A stretch of DNA of 64,000 nucleotides from Cryptomeria japonica (GCF_030272615.1 NC_081414.1:907685009-907749008), one strand, 5' to 3'; shown: positions 23,330-34,805, numbered from the stretch's first letter. Made by a program: numbers and translations. Notes: a model not told the origin generated them from the sequence alone.

Positions 23330-24475
23330 ACCATGGTGGCTCATATGATAGGACCTCATAACCTTACTTTTTCTGAGCATGATAATATCTTGTTGAGCCA
23401 TCCACATAATACTCCACTCCATATTGAAGTCATGGTCTATAAACACCGAGTTAAATGAATATTAATAGATGGAGGAGCTGGACTTAATATTTGTACCTTA
23501 AAACTTATCTGTGCATTAGGCTTCTCAGAGGAGTCTATTAATCCTCGCAAAAATATCACTATAAAGGCATATGATGATGAAGAAAGATCATCTAAAGGAA
23601 CGGTGGTGTTGCCAATTCAGGTAGGACCAATATGAAAGGATACTATGTGTCAGGTCTTACACATAGACCTCACATACAATATCTTATTGGGTCGACCCTG
23701 GATACATGAAATGCAAGCAGTACCCTCCACATATCACCAGTGTGTCAAATTTCCCTACAATGGGAAAGAGGTTCCTATATCAGCTGATCATGATCCATTT
23801 CAGCATTGTAATGCTATGGGGGCAGCCCAAGACAACTTGGTTCCAAATAGCAGAGAGAAACAAAATTCATCAACACAAGATCTTCAACAAGAAAATTCTA
23901 AATCATTACCTAGAGATTTCAAGAAGAAAATGAAGATCAAAGAACAAGGCATGGGAGAATACTCTTTGGAACCCATGTGTTTGGCCAACTTACCAACATC
24001 ACCTAGATCTCATGAATTACCTACAACATCAACACATCAAGCAACTCAGCCCATCACCAAGTTTGATGGCACATTCATTCAACTCGGCACTCTAGCACAT
24101 GAATCCGAAGAAAAGGATATTCTTAGTTGGCTATACAAAGATGAAGAAGAAGACTAAGAAGCTACTATGGAAGTAGCTATACCAACACAGATGTATGGAA
24201 AATGTTACTTAATCATGTAGCAAATGGGATACAATGGCAAAGGACCTATTGGTAAGCGAAAGGAAGGCGTCACAGAACCATTGGATCCTCCTTCACAATT
24301 CAGTAAAGACAAAAAAGGATTGGGCTTTGAACTCACTCTACCACCAAAGAGGGCACCATGCAAATATCAAAAACCCCAATGGAAAGCAAAGAAGAAATAC
24401 AAAGAAGACTCCTGGCAGCAGGCACTATTTGAGTCAGCTGAGACAATATGTAAAGAACGTGAACATCAAGAATGA
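23330..24475 (+). pseudogene. Element C protease and G-patch-like segment
   Basis: The aspartic protease has its active site in ILIDGGAGLNIC (near 23458-23495), where the catalytic triad is Asp-Gly-Gly, and the flap-distal block YNILLGRPWIH (near 23676-23709). Two TGA stops interrupt it, one just before the active site (near 23456) and one at 23634-23636. Downstream, MGYNGKGPIGKRKEGVTEPL at 24224-24283 resembles a G-patch, an RNA-binding motif known to follow some retroelement proteases. Element E has the same protease (62400-62690), which supports the boundaries. Confidence 0.85.
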
Positions 24476-25585
24476 GAGCAATGTCAAAAGTAGCCTATCA
24501 ATCAAAAGAAGGCAACATCTACTACAGAAGTACATCATATTCAAGAACCAATATCCAATAAAGAAGAATCAACTTCGGATTACATCATTCCTCCCTGAGG
24601 AGAGATATTATATGAACAAATGCAAAGAGTGGAAGCAGGATCTGATATAGAATCAGAGAAAACTATCAAACTTGTCTCAATTATCAAAGACCTATTCTCA
24701 CCATACAACATACCAGGTCACAACACTGCTAGAATCTGGGATAATACCTCTGAGACTAATTCCAATGAATATGAATGGGGCAGTTGTTCTAATATTATTG
24801 AAGATATTTGTTCAAATGATAGTAATACACCCATCTCTCAAGAAGAATGCAACATAGAATCTAGACCACTTGAATTTGATCCACAAAATATCTATGATGC
24901 CAAGGAAAAAGAGCAGCAACATTATGCGCAAGTCTATACGGAAGATGATACCATCAAAGACCTCAATGAAATCCTTAACTTCTTTAACACCCCAGCTAAT
25001 CATGATGATACTTCCATCCTGACACTCACAGTAGTCAAACTTGATCCACCTAATGATCCCTTACCACTTGTCTTTCCTGACCTCATAGACTGGGATGAAC
25101 TTGAAACTCATGATATACCAATTTTCCCAAATGACAAATCCATTATCCATTACTTATGTACCATTAACCCAAAAATAGACTCTAACAGTGAACAAAGTAA
25201 TGATGCCTGCAACCAGGGGAGTACCAAGTCTCTCAGTCGCAAAAATGAGCAAACTAAAAGATCTACTGCTGAAAACCAGTCAATGGCAACAATAGATCAC
25301 ACAAAAGTAAAAATAAAGGACGCATCTGAGGGTGAAAACCTTTTTAAGGCACCTAAGGATGGGAGACTTGACACTCTTTCTAAGCACTATCATGAGCAAC
25401 CACCCATATTGATTGAGCCCACTCAATCAATCAACATTGGTACTACAGAAGCACCCAAAACTATACACCTTGCAGAATCTCTGATGGAAGAAGAAAGATC
25501 AGAATTTATCAAATTTTTTAAAGAAAAGCAAATCAACTTTGCTTGGTCATATGCGGATATGCTTGGGATTGATCCATAATTAATC
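24476..25585 (+). pseudogene. Element C protease-RT linker
   Basis: A long open frame of 319 codons (24620-25579) encodes an acidic region with no recognised fold. It ends with FAWSYADMLGIDP, the conserved lead-in to Tat RT. A stop after that motif separates it from RT; element E keeps this junction (63700-63740). Confidence 0.7.
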
Positions 25586-26430
25586 ATGCATCACTTATCC
25601 ATTACTCCAGGAGCTAAGCTAGTCAAACAAAAACTAAGAAAGATGAATCCACATGTAGCACTCATGGTTAAAGCTGAATTGGAGAAACTCTTAAATGTCA
25701 GATTTATTCGACCTATCAACTATGCAGAATGGATTTCCAACATTGTGCAAGTATCAAAACCAGATGGCAGTATCAGGATCTGCACTAATTTCAGAGATGT
25801 CAACAAAGTCTGTCCAAAGGATGACTTTCCTTTACCTAGTATCGACATAATTGTAGACCTCACAGCAGGCCATGCAATGCTATCGCTAATGGATGGTTTT
25901 TTAGGCTATAATCAAATCAAGATAGCCCCAAAGGATCAAGATAGAACAACGTTTACCTATCCATGGGGAACGTACTATTGGAATGTCATGCCTTTTGGCT
26001 TAAAGAATGCAAGAGCAACTTATCAATGAGAAATGACAACAATCTTTCATGACATGATGCATACCTTCATGGAAGACTATGTAGATGATTTACTAGCTAA
26101 ATCATTCACTAGAGCAGAACATCTAAGCATCTTAGAAAATATTTTTGATAGATTGGAAAAATTCCAAGTCAGGCTCAACCCTAAGAAATGTGTCTTCGGG
26201 GTTACATTAGGCAAATTACTAGGCTACATAGTTTCAGCTAAAGGTATTGAAGTGGATCCAGTAAAGGTACAAGCCATTATGGAGATGCCACCACCAAAGA
26301 ACATCAGCCAGCTTAGATCTCTACAAGGATGACTCCAATCAATCAAGTGATTCATCGCTCAACTAGCAGATAAAAGTCTCCCATTCAATCATTTGCTACA
26401 TAAAAATGTACCATTTAGATGGGAAGCCAA
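25586..26430 (+). pseudogene. Element C reverse transcriptase
   Basis: The RT begins with the pre-finger block HHLSITPGAKLVKQKLRKM, then SNIVQVSKPDGSIRICTNFRDVNKVCPKDDFPLP, DGFLGYNQIKIAPKDQ and PFGLKNARATYQ. The catalytic box YVDDLLAKS (near 26070-26096) is intact. After it come LNPKKCVFGV and the LGYIVSAKGIEVDP connection block. The frame is stopped at 26027-26029 (usually Arg) and at 26330-26332 and 26348-26350, again at Arg-like positions. Apart from these, the domain is well preserved. Confidence 0.92.
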
Positions 26431-26930
26431 ATGTGTAGAATCCTTCTATCAAATCAAGCAGTATCTAATGAACCCACTAGTTCTAGTACCACCGATAGCA
26501 GGGAAGCCACTCATTCTCTACATTTCAACAACAGACATCTCACTGGGGGCATTGTTAGCATAAGAAGATCAACAAGGCAAAGAGTGAGCTATCTATTATA
26601 TCAGCAAGACATTGAATGGATATGAACTCAACTATACATTGATTGAGAAAGCTTGTCTAATGGTGGTATTTGCCTCTCAAAAATTCTAACACTTCATGCT
26701 AGCTCACACAATTAAGCTGGTTGCAAAAATTGATCCTCTCAAATATTTACTCAGTAAAGCAACTCTTACAGGCAGATTGGCTAAGTGGGTCATGATCCTC
26801 AGTGAATTTGATATCCACTAAATAGAACAACGAGCTATCAAAGGACAAGCAATTGCAGATCAACTGGTAGAAGCACCACTACCTAGAAAACAAACTATGG
26901 ATATCGAATTTCTAGACAGAGATGTTCTTG
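26431..26930 (+). pseudogene. Element C classical RNase H (degenerate)
   Basis: It shows LILYISTTDISLGALLA, AIYYISKTLNGYELNYTLIEKACL and the connecting block AKWVMILSEFDIH. In the Tat lineage this first RNase H is known to be degenerate, with activity passed to the second domain; here the usual first acidic residue is replaced by Ser or Thr. Stops at TAA and TGA codons occur about every 30-60 codons. Confidence 0.8.
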
Positions 26931-27310
26931 CTATCTCCACCAAACAATGGACCTTATATTTTGATGGATCCTACACGCAACATGGCTCAGGTGCTGGCAT
27001 TATGTTCATCACTCCTTAAGGACACACTATACCAAGATCATATAGGCTTATGTTTCCATGCACCAATAACGTTGCTGAATATGAGGCATTGGTTATAGGC
27101 ATCAAAATGGTCGTAGAATGACGTATCACTGAATTAAAATTCTATGGAGATTCACAACTAGTCATCAATCAAATCAACAATGACTATCAGATAAAGGATG
27201 ATATGCTGCTACCCTACAAGTGAATGGTGGATGATTTCAAGCAATATTTTATACACATCACCTTCGAGCAAATACCAAGGTTGGATAACAGAGCAGTTGA
27301 TTCCATGGCT
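26931..27310 (+). pseudogene. Element C archaeal-type RNase H
   Basis: This is the second RNase H typical of Tat elements. Catalytic positions are visible: Asp in LYFDGSYTQHGSGAGI (near 26955-27000), Glu in NVAEYEALVIGIK (near 27069-27107) and Asp in [13 protein letters not shown] (near 27142-27180). It is interrupted by TAA after FITP and by TGA codons replacing Trp at 27119-27121 and 27221-27223. The same domain, fused much closer to the protease linker, is found in element E near 63880-64000. Confidence 0.85.
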
Positions 27311-27479
27311 ACTATCGCTTCACTACTGCAAATTCTAGAGCAAGAGAATCGTTAGGAGTTTCTAGTAGAGCAACTATTCTCCCCTACCTATGACCATTCA
27401 GAATCCCATGTTATCTATGCCTTGACTGGTTCTGACTCTCCATTAGATGGACCCATCTACAACTATCTTAAGAACAATA

Positions 27480-28700
27480 TCCTACCCATTGACCTATCCT
27501 GAAACCAAAAACACAACTTTATCCAGTGAGCCACCTGTTATACTCTTACTATTGATACTTTGTACCATCGAGGTTTAGATGGTACTCTTCTTCGTTGTCT
27601 TGATTGTAATGAATCTGACTCTGCTTTACACAAGCTTCACGAAGGTATCTATGGCACACATTCAAGTGGTACTACTCTTGCTAAAAAGCTTATAAGAATG
27701 GGATATTACTAGCCAACAATGGAAAAAGACTCTTATCACTTTGCAAAGAAGTGTCCTAAATGCCAAATCCATGGCAATCTTATACATGCACCAGCACAGG
27801 AACTGTAGCCATTCACAACATCCTAGCCCTTCTGTTAGTGGGGACTAGACTTGGTTGGAAAAATTCATCCTTCATCTTCAAATGGACACAAGTTCATTAT
27901 AACTACAACATAATACTTTACCAAATGGATAGAAGTAGTCCCCATGACAACAATAACTGGGAAACAAATTGCTTCTTTTATCCTTAATTATCTGATCTGT
28001 AGATATGACATTCCAAGCTCCATCATCACAGATAATGGATGACCTTTCAAAAACCAAGATGTATGAGAACTATGTGAAAATTTCAAAATCCAACATCATT
28101 TTTCTACACCTTACTACCCACAGGGGAATGGTCAGGCAGATGCATCCAACAAAACAATATTGAAAATCTTAAAGAAAATAGTGAATGATGCAAGCAAAGA
28201 TTGGCATATACAACTCAATCCGGCACTTTGGGCCTATAGGACTAGCATCCGCACACCTACAGGAGATACACCCTATTCATTGGTATATGGATCAGAAGCA
28301 ATTTTACCCTTGGAGGTAGAAATTCCATCTCTCAGAGTCTCTTTGAAAGGCTTAATCCCAGATGAAGAGTATCGAGTTAACGGACTACAAGAGCTTGAGC
28401 TTCTAGATGAAAGACGTCAACATGCCTACACTCATCTCAAAGCATATCAGCAATGTATGTGTAGGAGCTACAACCACAAGGTCATTCCCAGAATTTTTAA
28501 AATTGGTGACCTAGTACTCAAAGAAAATCCTAGGAATCGGTAGGATCGAGAAAAAAAAGGGAAATTTGAACCTAATTGGTTAGGTCCCTATGTCGTCATC
28601 TCAGCCTATGGATCAGGTGCCTATCAACTAACAACTTTAGAAGGAGATTTGCTTGACAAACCAACTAACAACATTCATCTAAAGATATACTACACTTGAG
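27480..28700 (+). pseudogene. Element C integrase
   Basis: The zinc finger includes LHEGIYGTHSSG and KKCPKCQIHG (27628-27774). The core has Asp in GLDLVGKI (near 27846-27860) and Asp in SSIITDNG (near 28020-28040). The third catalytic position reads Asp in GNGQADASNKTI (near 28126-28160) where Glu is expected, so the DDE triad is damaged. The C-terminal frame 28160-28543 has AYRTSIRTPTGDTPYSLVYG, a GPF-like block, then WLGPYVVISAYGSGAY. Stops at Trp and Arg positions are frequent between 27480 and 28080. Confidence 0.88.
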
Positions 28701-29990
28701 TAATCTAATGCACGGAAATTTTTTAAAAAAAAAAAAAAAAAACAAGAAAATGATAAATAAAAAGGTACAAGAAAGGAAACTAGTGAAAACCCAGCAACAT
28801 GCGCTATTGTGAGAGGACAACTCCTCTATCTATATCCATACCATTATCTCTACAGTAAATCACTATCGGCCATCGCTCAACATTTTTATCACAATATCCA
28901 TCTAGGACATACTTAGCGTAGTTACTATCCTGGTTTATCCGCATATCTTTTCACCACATCTCACCATGGTTTGGTAATCACTGTACATATCCACATTGAG
29001 GAGTAAACCTGACTAGGGGTAGTAATCAAAACTTGCAACACGTTTGAAACATCAAAACTTGTCGCAAACCCAGAACTTCATATCTAGCAAAACAACACTC
29101 GCACAATCGCAAAGCAAAACATTGATTGCTTAACCAGAGTCACAATATGATGGATGATTTTCTAAAATATCAAATATTGCATCTTGCATAAAGTTTTGAC
29201 TATTTTTGCACTTTAACTTTTTGAATTGTTGGATCTTCTAAATTTTCTCAACAATGCTTCAAAGCTAGAGAACGTCGTGGGGACTCCAATATTTTCTTAG
29301 TTTTCTATCTGTGAAGCGATCATCTGTACTATGTCGATACCTATCTTGAGACATGTTTTCATAGCATATCATTGAAGACACGATTCCACATCGCGCATAC
29401 AAATGATTTAATCTTGTATGTTTTTACGCAATCCGCACTCAAGTCATCCTGGTTCAATTATACCTTGATGCTTGTGCTATCTTGCAAAATCAAAAATCAT
29501 GTAAATTTTTCTTAGGTCATTATGGTTCAATTATACCATTATGCTTGTATAAATTTTCAACATATCCCAAAAACAAATCAAATGCTCAATGAAGATACAT
29601 ACAAAGAAAGCAAACAACATGTGGCTATACAAGGATGACAAATGCAGAATGAGGATGCTCAAAATCAATTAGTTGCATATCATTTTACAATTAGTTGCAT
29701 ATCATTATCATACATCTCATTTTCAAGATACATCTCACAGTATATCATTATCATACATCTCATTTTCAAGATACATCTCACAGCATAACATATCACATCA
29801 CATACATCTATCTAAGCATTACATCATCATAGACTAAAGCATATAGAAAGCATAATCCATAACACATCACATGAGGATCAAAGAAAATGATGTCATATAT
29901 ATATTTCAAAGAATGATCAATATACAAAATATGTCATGTCTATTCCAATACAACAAAATGATCAAAATACAATAGAGACAACGTCTCTCG
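28701..29990. other. Element C post-pol spacer
   Basis: It starts with a poly-A run (28723-28741) and has no gene. It carries two direct repeats: around GGTTCAATTATACC (29443-29475 and 29513-29550), related to the 12298-12412 repeat of element D, and around CATACATCTCATTTTCAAGA (29708-29745 and 29751-29790). It forms the 3' flank of the antisense PMD gene. Confidence 0.65.
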
Positions 29991-29994
29991 GGTA

Positions 29995-31965
29995 TGACTA
30001 TCTCCTAAGGGAGAAGGTCTCGCTGTAGATGTCCTAGCACCTAGATCTCTAGGTGGATCCTGTCTAGGAGGCCCTATCACACCTCTGCTCTCCATCCTCA
30101 ACCCAGTCTCGCAAGATCAACTAGATCTCGATTGTGTAAAACTCTACACTCGATGCTCCCTGGGCACCGCATCCTCATAATGTCTCCTATAGTACTCTGC
30201 TTCCTTGGCTCTCAAATCTAGCTCTCTCAAGGTGTCTCTCATCGGACCACCTACTACAGCTCTTTGCAAACTCGCTGCGAGCTCCTTTGCTCAACCCCAT
30301 TGCTCTATCTCATTATCATGCTCTATGGTTAGCTGAGTAATCTGACGCCGATGTGCCAACAACTATGTCTACAAGTGCTGCACTGACTACTGCAATGATC
30401 TAATTTGTGCATCCTCTGCATGTGTCAGAATCTGCATCTACAAGGGTACCTATGAAGGGATACCCCCAGTCCCTCTAACTATCCTCGGTGCGGGTGGAGG
30501 CAAAACATCTGACCTCCTCCTCTGGGCTGGTTGTCACACATCATCATACCCCCCACTGCTGCTATCACCTTCCCAACCCTCTCCTCATCCCCAGCTCTGA
30601 TAGCCAAACCTCCTCTCCCCCTATCCATCATAGCTCATCGCGCAACTCTCTCCACCTATATCCCCTATCACCACCATCTCCTCCCCTGTCTCCCCTCCTC
30701 CCCCAATCCAATCTCCCTCTATCTCCTCGCCGACCTTAGCCACCTCCTCTGCCATCTCTGCCGTCATCTCCTCCTCCATCACCACCCCCCTCATCTACCT
30801 CCTTATCATCATCAAAAGTTAGAATCATCTCAGTTGGATCCAATATCCTGGCCACTGCACGTGCTGCAAAGAGTATTGCAAACTCATCAATCATCCCTGC
30901 ATCTACTATCTCAAGGGCATAATCCCAAATCTGGCCGGCTGCATGAAAGAACTCCTCCACTGTCACCCCGCTATCAATCACCGGTCCCCAATCCGGAATA
31001 TCCTATCTCTGTCGAGCATTAAAATATGCTCCCTGCGGAATCCCCTACTGTCGACCATACTGCCGCAGTACCTAGCTATGCAGAAACCTCTCAATAACAA
31101 ATGGCATCCACCCTATCAAATATTTGGTCATAAAGACATAGGGCATCTCCATCCCATCCTTAGCCCATACCTTGCAACCTGTATATGGTCGCCAGATGAC
31201 CATATCAATATCATCCAGCACTCTCCTCCAGTGCTCTAGTTTGCCCAGCTTACGTTGGACAACTATCCCTCTGTATCCATAGGCATACACACATCCAACA
31301 GGCCTATCTCTGTCCACAAATGGCCTAGCTGTGAGAATATGCTCCCACGCCCATACCTTTTGCAGTGTCACTCCATTTGATAAACTGCCATAACCTAGTT
31401 ATACCACCTGGTGTAAATCCTTGTATAAATGGGCCAGCATAGCTGACCGCAATGCAATTCGGTGACCCTGCATCACCATATCCTCCAGAACCAATCCCCA
31501 CCCCATTGCTAGTCCCTTTGACCTACAGTCGAGGCATAAGAAACCACTTATGAATCCTGCTAGAAATGATGGTAGAGGCATGTAATCCAAATCCAGAAAC
31601 TCCTGCCAGGAGATCTCATACCCGCACATAGTATCATCCTAAAAGATCTGGTGAAGTGCCTCAGTCCCACCCTCCTCGGTCTGCTCATAAGGAAGCAATG
31701 CACCTACCACAGGAATCCATAGAATCTGGTAGCAATCCTCAGACGTCACTATAATCTTGCCTGTCACCAAATGGAAGGTGTTCAAGTCACTGTGCCACCT
31801 CTCCACCAATGCAGCCAGTAAACCCCAGTTCATGATAAACCGAGGCATATCTAACAATGAGGTTAGGCCACACCTCTCTATAATATCTCTATCTTCCTGT
31901 GTCAATCATGGTATCAAGGACCATGGTCTTGGAAATCGCTCACGCGACTGCACTACTCCAAGATG
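29995..31965 (-). pseudogene. Element C antisense gene: plant mobile domain (PMD) protein
   Basis: The gene opens on the minus strand near 31965. PMD signatures in order: LTQEDRDIIERCGLTSLL and RWHSDLNTFHLVTGKIIVTSEDCYQIL (31639-31905), GFISGFLCLD and LAHLYKDLHQVV (31399-31629), and LQKVWAWEHIL and WRPYTGCKVWAKDG with YLIGWMP (31072-31371). Then comes a Gly/Asp-rich linker (30736-30860) and a coiled-coil-like tail (DTLRELDLRAKEAEYYRR, near 30185-30240). Only a few stops break it, fewer than in gag-pol nearby. Antisense extra frames between pol and 3' LTR are known in Tat elements such as maize Grande. Molecular function is unproven; MAIN/MAIL PMD proteins act in nuclear silencing and transcript control. 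Confidence 0.8.
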
Positions 31966-32464
31966 CTCTTGTTAAAAGCAAAACAAGTCTAATATCAGTT
32001 TCCTCCTCACAACATAGATACCAAAATCAAATTCATATCAAAACTTGAAACTTTGAAAATCTAATCAAGTGCCACATCATATCAATCCATTTTCATATCT
32101 AATCATTTCAGCTTGTAACACAACTCAAGTTCCACAAACAAATCAACTTGTAACACAACTCAAGTTTCACATCCATATCAACTTGTAAAACAACTCAAGT
32201 TTCACAATCTATACAGGTTGTAAAACAACTCAAGCTCCACATTCATATCAAAAACCACATCATATCAAAATTTGCATCAAATCTATATCAACTTAAAAAA
32301 TCGCAAATCAAATCAAGTTATATCAGAACCCATATTGGACAAACTTATCAAAAAAATGATAGCAGACATGCAGACTAACAATTGGCACCTATCCCGGCAA
32401 AGCTGGCAAAAACTTACCTATCTTTCTTCATCCAAAATCCTACTTTACCCAAAATTTTCCACTT
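31966..32464. other. Leader of the antisense PMD gene
   Basis: It holds short direct repeats around CAACTCAAGTTTCACA and CAACTTGTAACACAACTCAAG (32110-32250). No other gene is seen. A plus-strand open frame at 32272-32577 overlaps the array and looks accidental. Confidence 0.6.
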
Positions 32465-32902
32465 ATGTGCTAAACTGCTTATCATGCGCTACCCTGTCCT
32501 TTCCAAGCACTACCCAATCTACCCTATGCGCTAGCCAAAACCTATGCACTACCCTTTTCTTCCAACACGCCACCTAACCTACCCCAAGCGCTAAAACTAT
32601 CTGATGTGCTATTCTATCCTGCTTTTGCACTGTGTATTTATCCCTATGTGCTAGGTCATACCTATGCACTATCTAGACCTACCCATGCAACCCCCTAGGA
32701 ACCCTATGCGTTAGGTATCTCCTATGCGCTACCCGTTTTACCCTTTGCACTACCCTGTGACCCCGGTACACTAAGCTAATCCTATGCGCTATCCTAACCT
32801 AGTGATGCGCTACCCAAAACCTTTCGGACGCTACCCTAATTCTTTAAAACCTATGCGCTACAAAATTTATCGTATGCGCTAAGTTTTGACCCCGACGCGC
32901 TA
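32465..32902 (-). repeat. Element C 3' array: ATGCGCTA with 21-21-18 bp rhythm
   Basis: Twenty-two motif copies start at 32465, 32484, 32505, 32526, 32544, 32565, 32586, 32604, 32625, 32646, 32664, 32685, 32706, 32724, 32745, 32766, 32784, 32805, 32826, 32853, 32874 and 32895. From 32505 to 32826 the spacing repeats 21, 18, 21 without exception, a 60-bp higher-order unit of three motifs, five times over. On the minus strand, the sense of the PMD gene, the motif is TAGCGCAT, the same orientation as in the gag-pol leader relative to its own transcript. Confidence 0.92.
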
Positions 32903-33138
32903 AAACGTGAAATCCGCATGTCAAAATCAAAAACATGATAAAAAATGACAAAATAAAAAACCCAAAAGGGGTCAAAAAGGTTGACTTACTGGTGCTCCAT
33001 ACGCGACAGGCCTCTGATACCTCCGAACGTGCTCGAATCAATGAGAAGAATACAAAATCGGCATATTAACCTCTCTCCCAATGTCACTTTCTCCAAAGTC
33101 AACAAGAACAAATGAGACAAAAGATACCACTTTTTCCC

Positions 33139-33146
33139 TTTATATA
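33139..33146 (-). promoter_or_regulatory. Antisense promoter TATA box of the element C PMD gene
   Basis: The minus strand reads CCCTATATAAAGGG. It lies about 1.2 kb upstream of the PMD frame and 237 bp upstream of the array, so transcription from here would carry the array in the mRNA leader. Inferred from sequence only. Confidence 0.65.
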
Positions 33147-33370
33147 GGGTACATCAAAATTAGGGTTACATGGAGGGATGCATAAAATTGCTCGCGGTAT
33201 CTCCTATAACCCTACCAAATGGCAATATTGGGAGATGAACCAAATTATCAACATCGTCATCAAATCTGGGGCACAACTTGAAAATCTCAAAAACAACATA
33301 AAAAAAATTGAACATAACTAAATCATGACGACACATCATTTTCTTTGAATCAACATATGCACACACGTCA

Positions 33371-33388
33371 CTTCAAAGAGGGGCAAAA
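33371..33388 (+). promoter_or_regulatory. Element C polypurine tract
   Basis: CTTCAAAGAGGGGCAAAA directly precedes the 3' LTR and matches the element D tract. Confidence 0.88.
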
Positions 33389-34805
33389 TTTAGACGTATA
33401 AAAATGACCATATTCGTAAATGAATATTTAATGTTCATTTTATTCTCATTCCTCTATTTAATTAAGTAAATTATTCAATTTATTTAGTTAAATTCACTTA
33501 AGCCCTTTATGTCATTTAATTGAATAAATCATTTTATTTAATTCAAATACTTCTCTCTACTTTTAATTAAATTCACATTTAATTATATAGTTTACCCCAA
33601 TTAAATAAATCTAATTTATTTAAATCCCCAACTTGCAACCAAATTGAAATAAAGCAATTTATTTTAATTAATTCTATTTTCCCTCACCCACTTGCATTTT
33701 CCTACATCTTCCACTTGCCTCCTAACCATATTCCTAATTTCTTCTAGAATCCATGTAATCCTAATCAATTAACCTAAACCCATCCATTATCCCCTTTCCC
33801 TAAATTTGAGGAGGTCACTTCTCAAATTTGGAGTAAAGTCTTCAAAAGGCATTAAAACTTGTTGAATGCCCCCAAATTTGGAAGGACTCTTACAAATTTG
33901 TCCCCAAAGTCTTCAAACCATTAATGGTTAACTAACCCTTAGTGACATGGTTAGAGACTTTTTGCCTAACTTAAACTCCATCTAACCCAAGGGTCTCATC
34001 AAGCATTTATTGCTTTGACCATGATTATTCCTTTAACCTTTGCACAAGAGTTTACCCCTTGGGTAAAACCTTTATCCAATGGATAACCCTAATATAACCT
34101 TAACCCTTACCTCCTAAGGTAACCATGAGGTCTTCTCAAGCATTTAATGCTTCTTACATCTCCTCTCAACCAGCCTTATGTTGACAATTGTCACTATTTC
34201 ATTGGTGAAAATTGAAAACATGGATTTACAACTTTCAAACTTGACCCTTGATTAACTCTTTCAATCCTGACCATCCATTGCCCTATTTTCACTATAAATA
34301 GAGCTCTCATCCTCCATTTTAAGGATCCATGCAATCTTTAGTATCTCATTTATGCTCAATTTTATTAACACATCTAGCTTCTCTTTGTTATAGGAACAAA
34401 TCTAATAAGTATTTTAGATTATTTCCTTTATCATTAGCTTAATTCATAAGCTAGTATATCATGTTAGGATAGTATTGCTACTAATCTTGTCATCTTATAA
34501 TCTAGTTTATTGCATTCGTAGAATCATGCATAGATAGGATGCATTTTCATAACTAAATCAATCGTAAAGCATCCCTCGTTCTTGCATTTGTCATCCCTAA
34601 GCCACTTTGCTCAGTGATCTGAGAGCAAAGGCATTGGCTTCAGGGACCTTGTGAGATAGAGAACCATGGAATCATCCTTGGGAAGTTGAGTCATTCTTCA
34701 TGACTCCATAACTTGCACCAAGAATTCCTGTGGGTATGTGGACAAGCCTCTTGGAGCTTCAGTTTTCACATTTTAAGCTTTATAGCCCCGCTTTTCCTGC
34801 ATGCA
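33389..34805 (+). repeat. Element C 3' LTR
   Basis: It starts TTTAGACGTATAAAAATGACC and ends TTCCTGCATGCA, 1417 bp, closely similar to the 5' LTR. TATA box at 34293-34300. The TSD CCTCT follows at 34806-34810. Confidence 0.93.

Larger units (their letters stand above)
16773..34805 (+). mobile_element. Element C: Tat-lineage Ty3/gypsy retrotransposon, complete but decayed
   Basis: An 18,033 bp element with two LTRs of about 1.4 kb, PBS, a leader of 2.8 kb, gag, protease, RT, two RNase H domains, integrase, an antisense PMD gene, PPT and 3' LTR. The pair of RNase H domains (a classical one, then an archaeal-type one with DGS and GDSQLV motifs) and the TGGCGCCCACCGTGGGG PBS are known features of the Tat lineage. 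The TSD is CTTCT at 16768-16772 and CCTCT at 34806-34810; the undisturbed D LTR reads CCTCT (10200-10204). The two LTRs are closely similar. Gag-pol has many stops, so this copy is dead. Confidence 0.93.

Noticed and set aside
28700..28745. Poly-A run as the 3' end of a LINE or a processed gene copy
   Set aside because: No LINE or gene sequence precedes it. It follows the integrase stop of element C and is most simply a homopolymer expansion.
30488..31022. Plus-strand Pro-, Ser- and His-rich open frames opposite the PMD gene
   Set aside because: They are the complement of the Gly/Asp-rich part of the minus-strand PMD frame, with no family signature of their own.
32465..32902. Regularly spaced short repeats resembling a CRISPR array
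   Set aside because: The repeat is only 8 bp and degenerate, spacers are 10-13 bp, there are no cas genes, and it sits inside a plant retrotransposon.
16773..34805. Endogenous pararetrovirus or envelope-bearing retrovirus
   Set aside because: LTRs, TSD, PPT and Tat-type pol are present; no movement protein, coat or envelope-like frame is seen. The extra frame is antisense and PMD-like.
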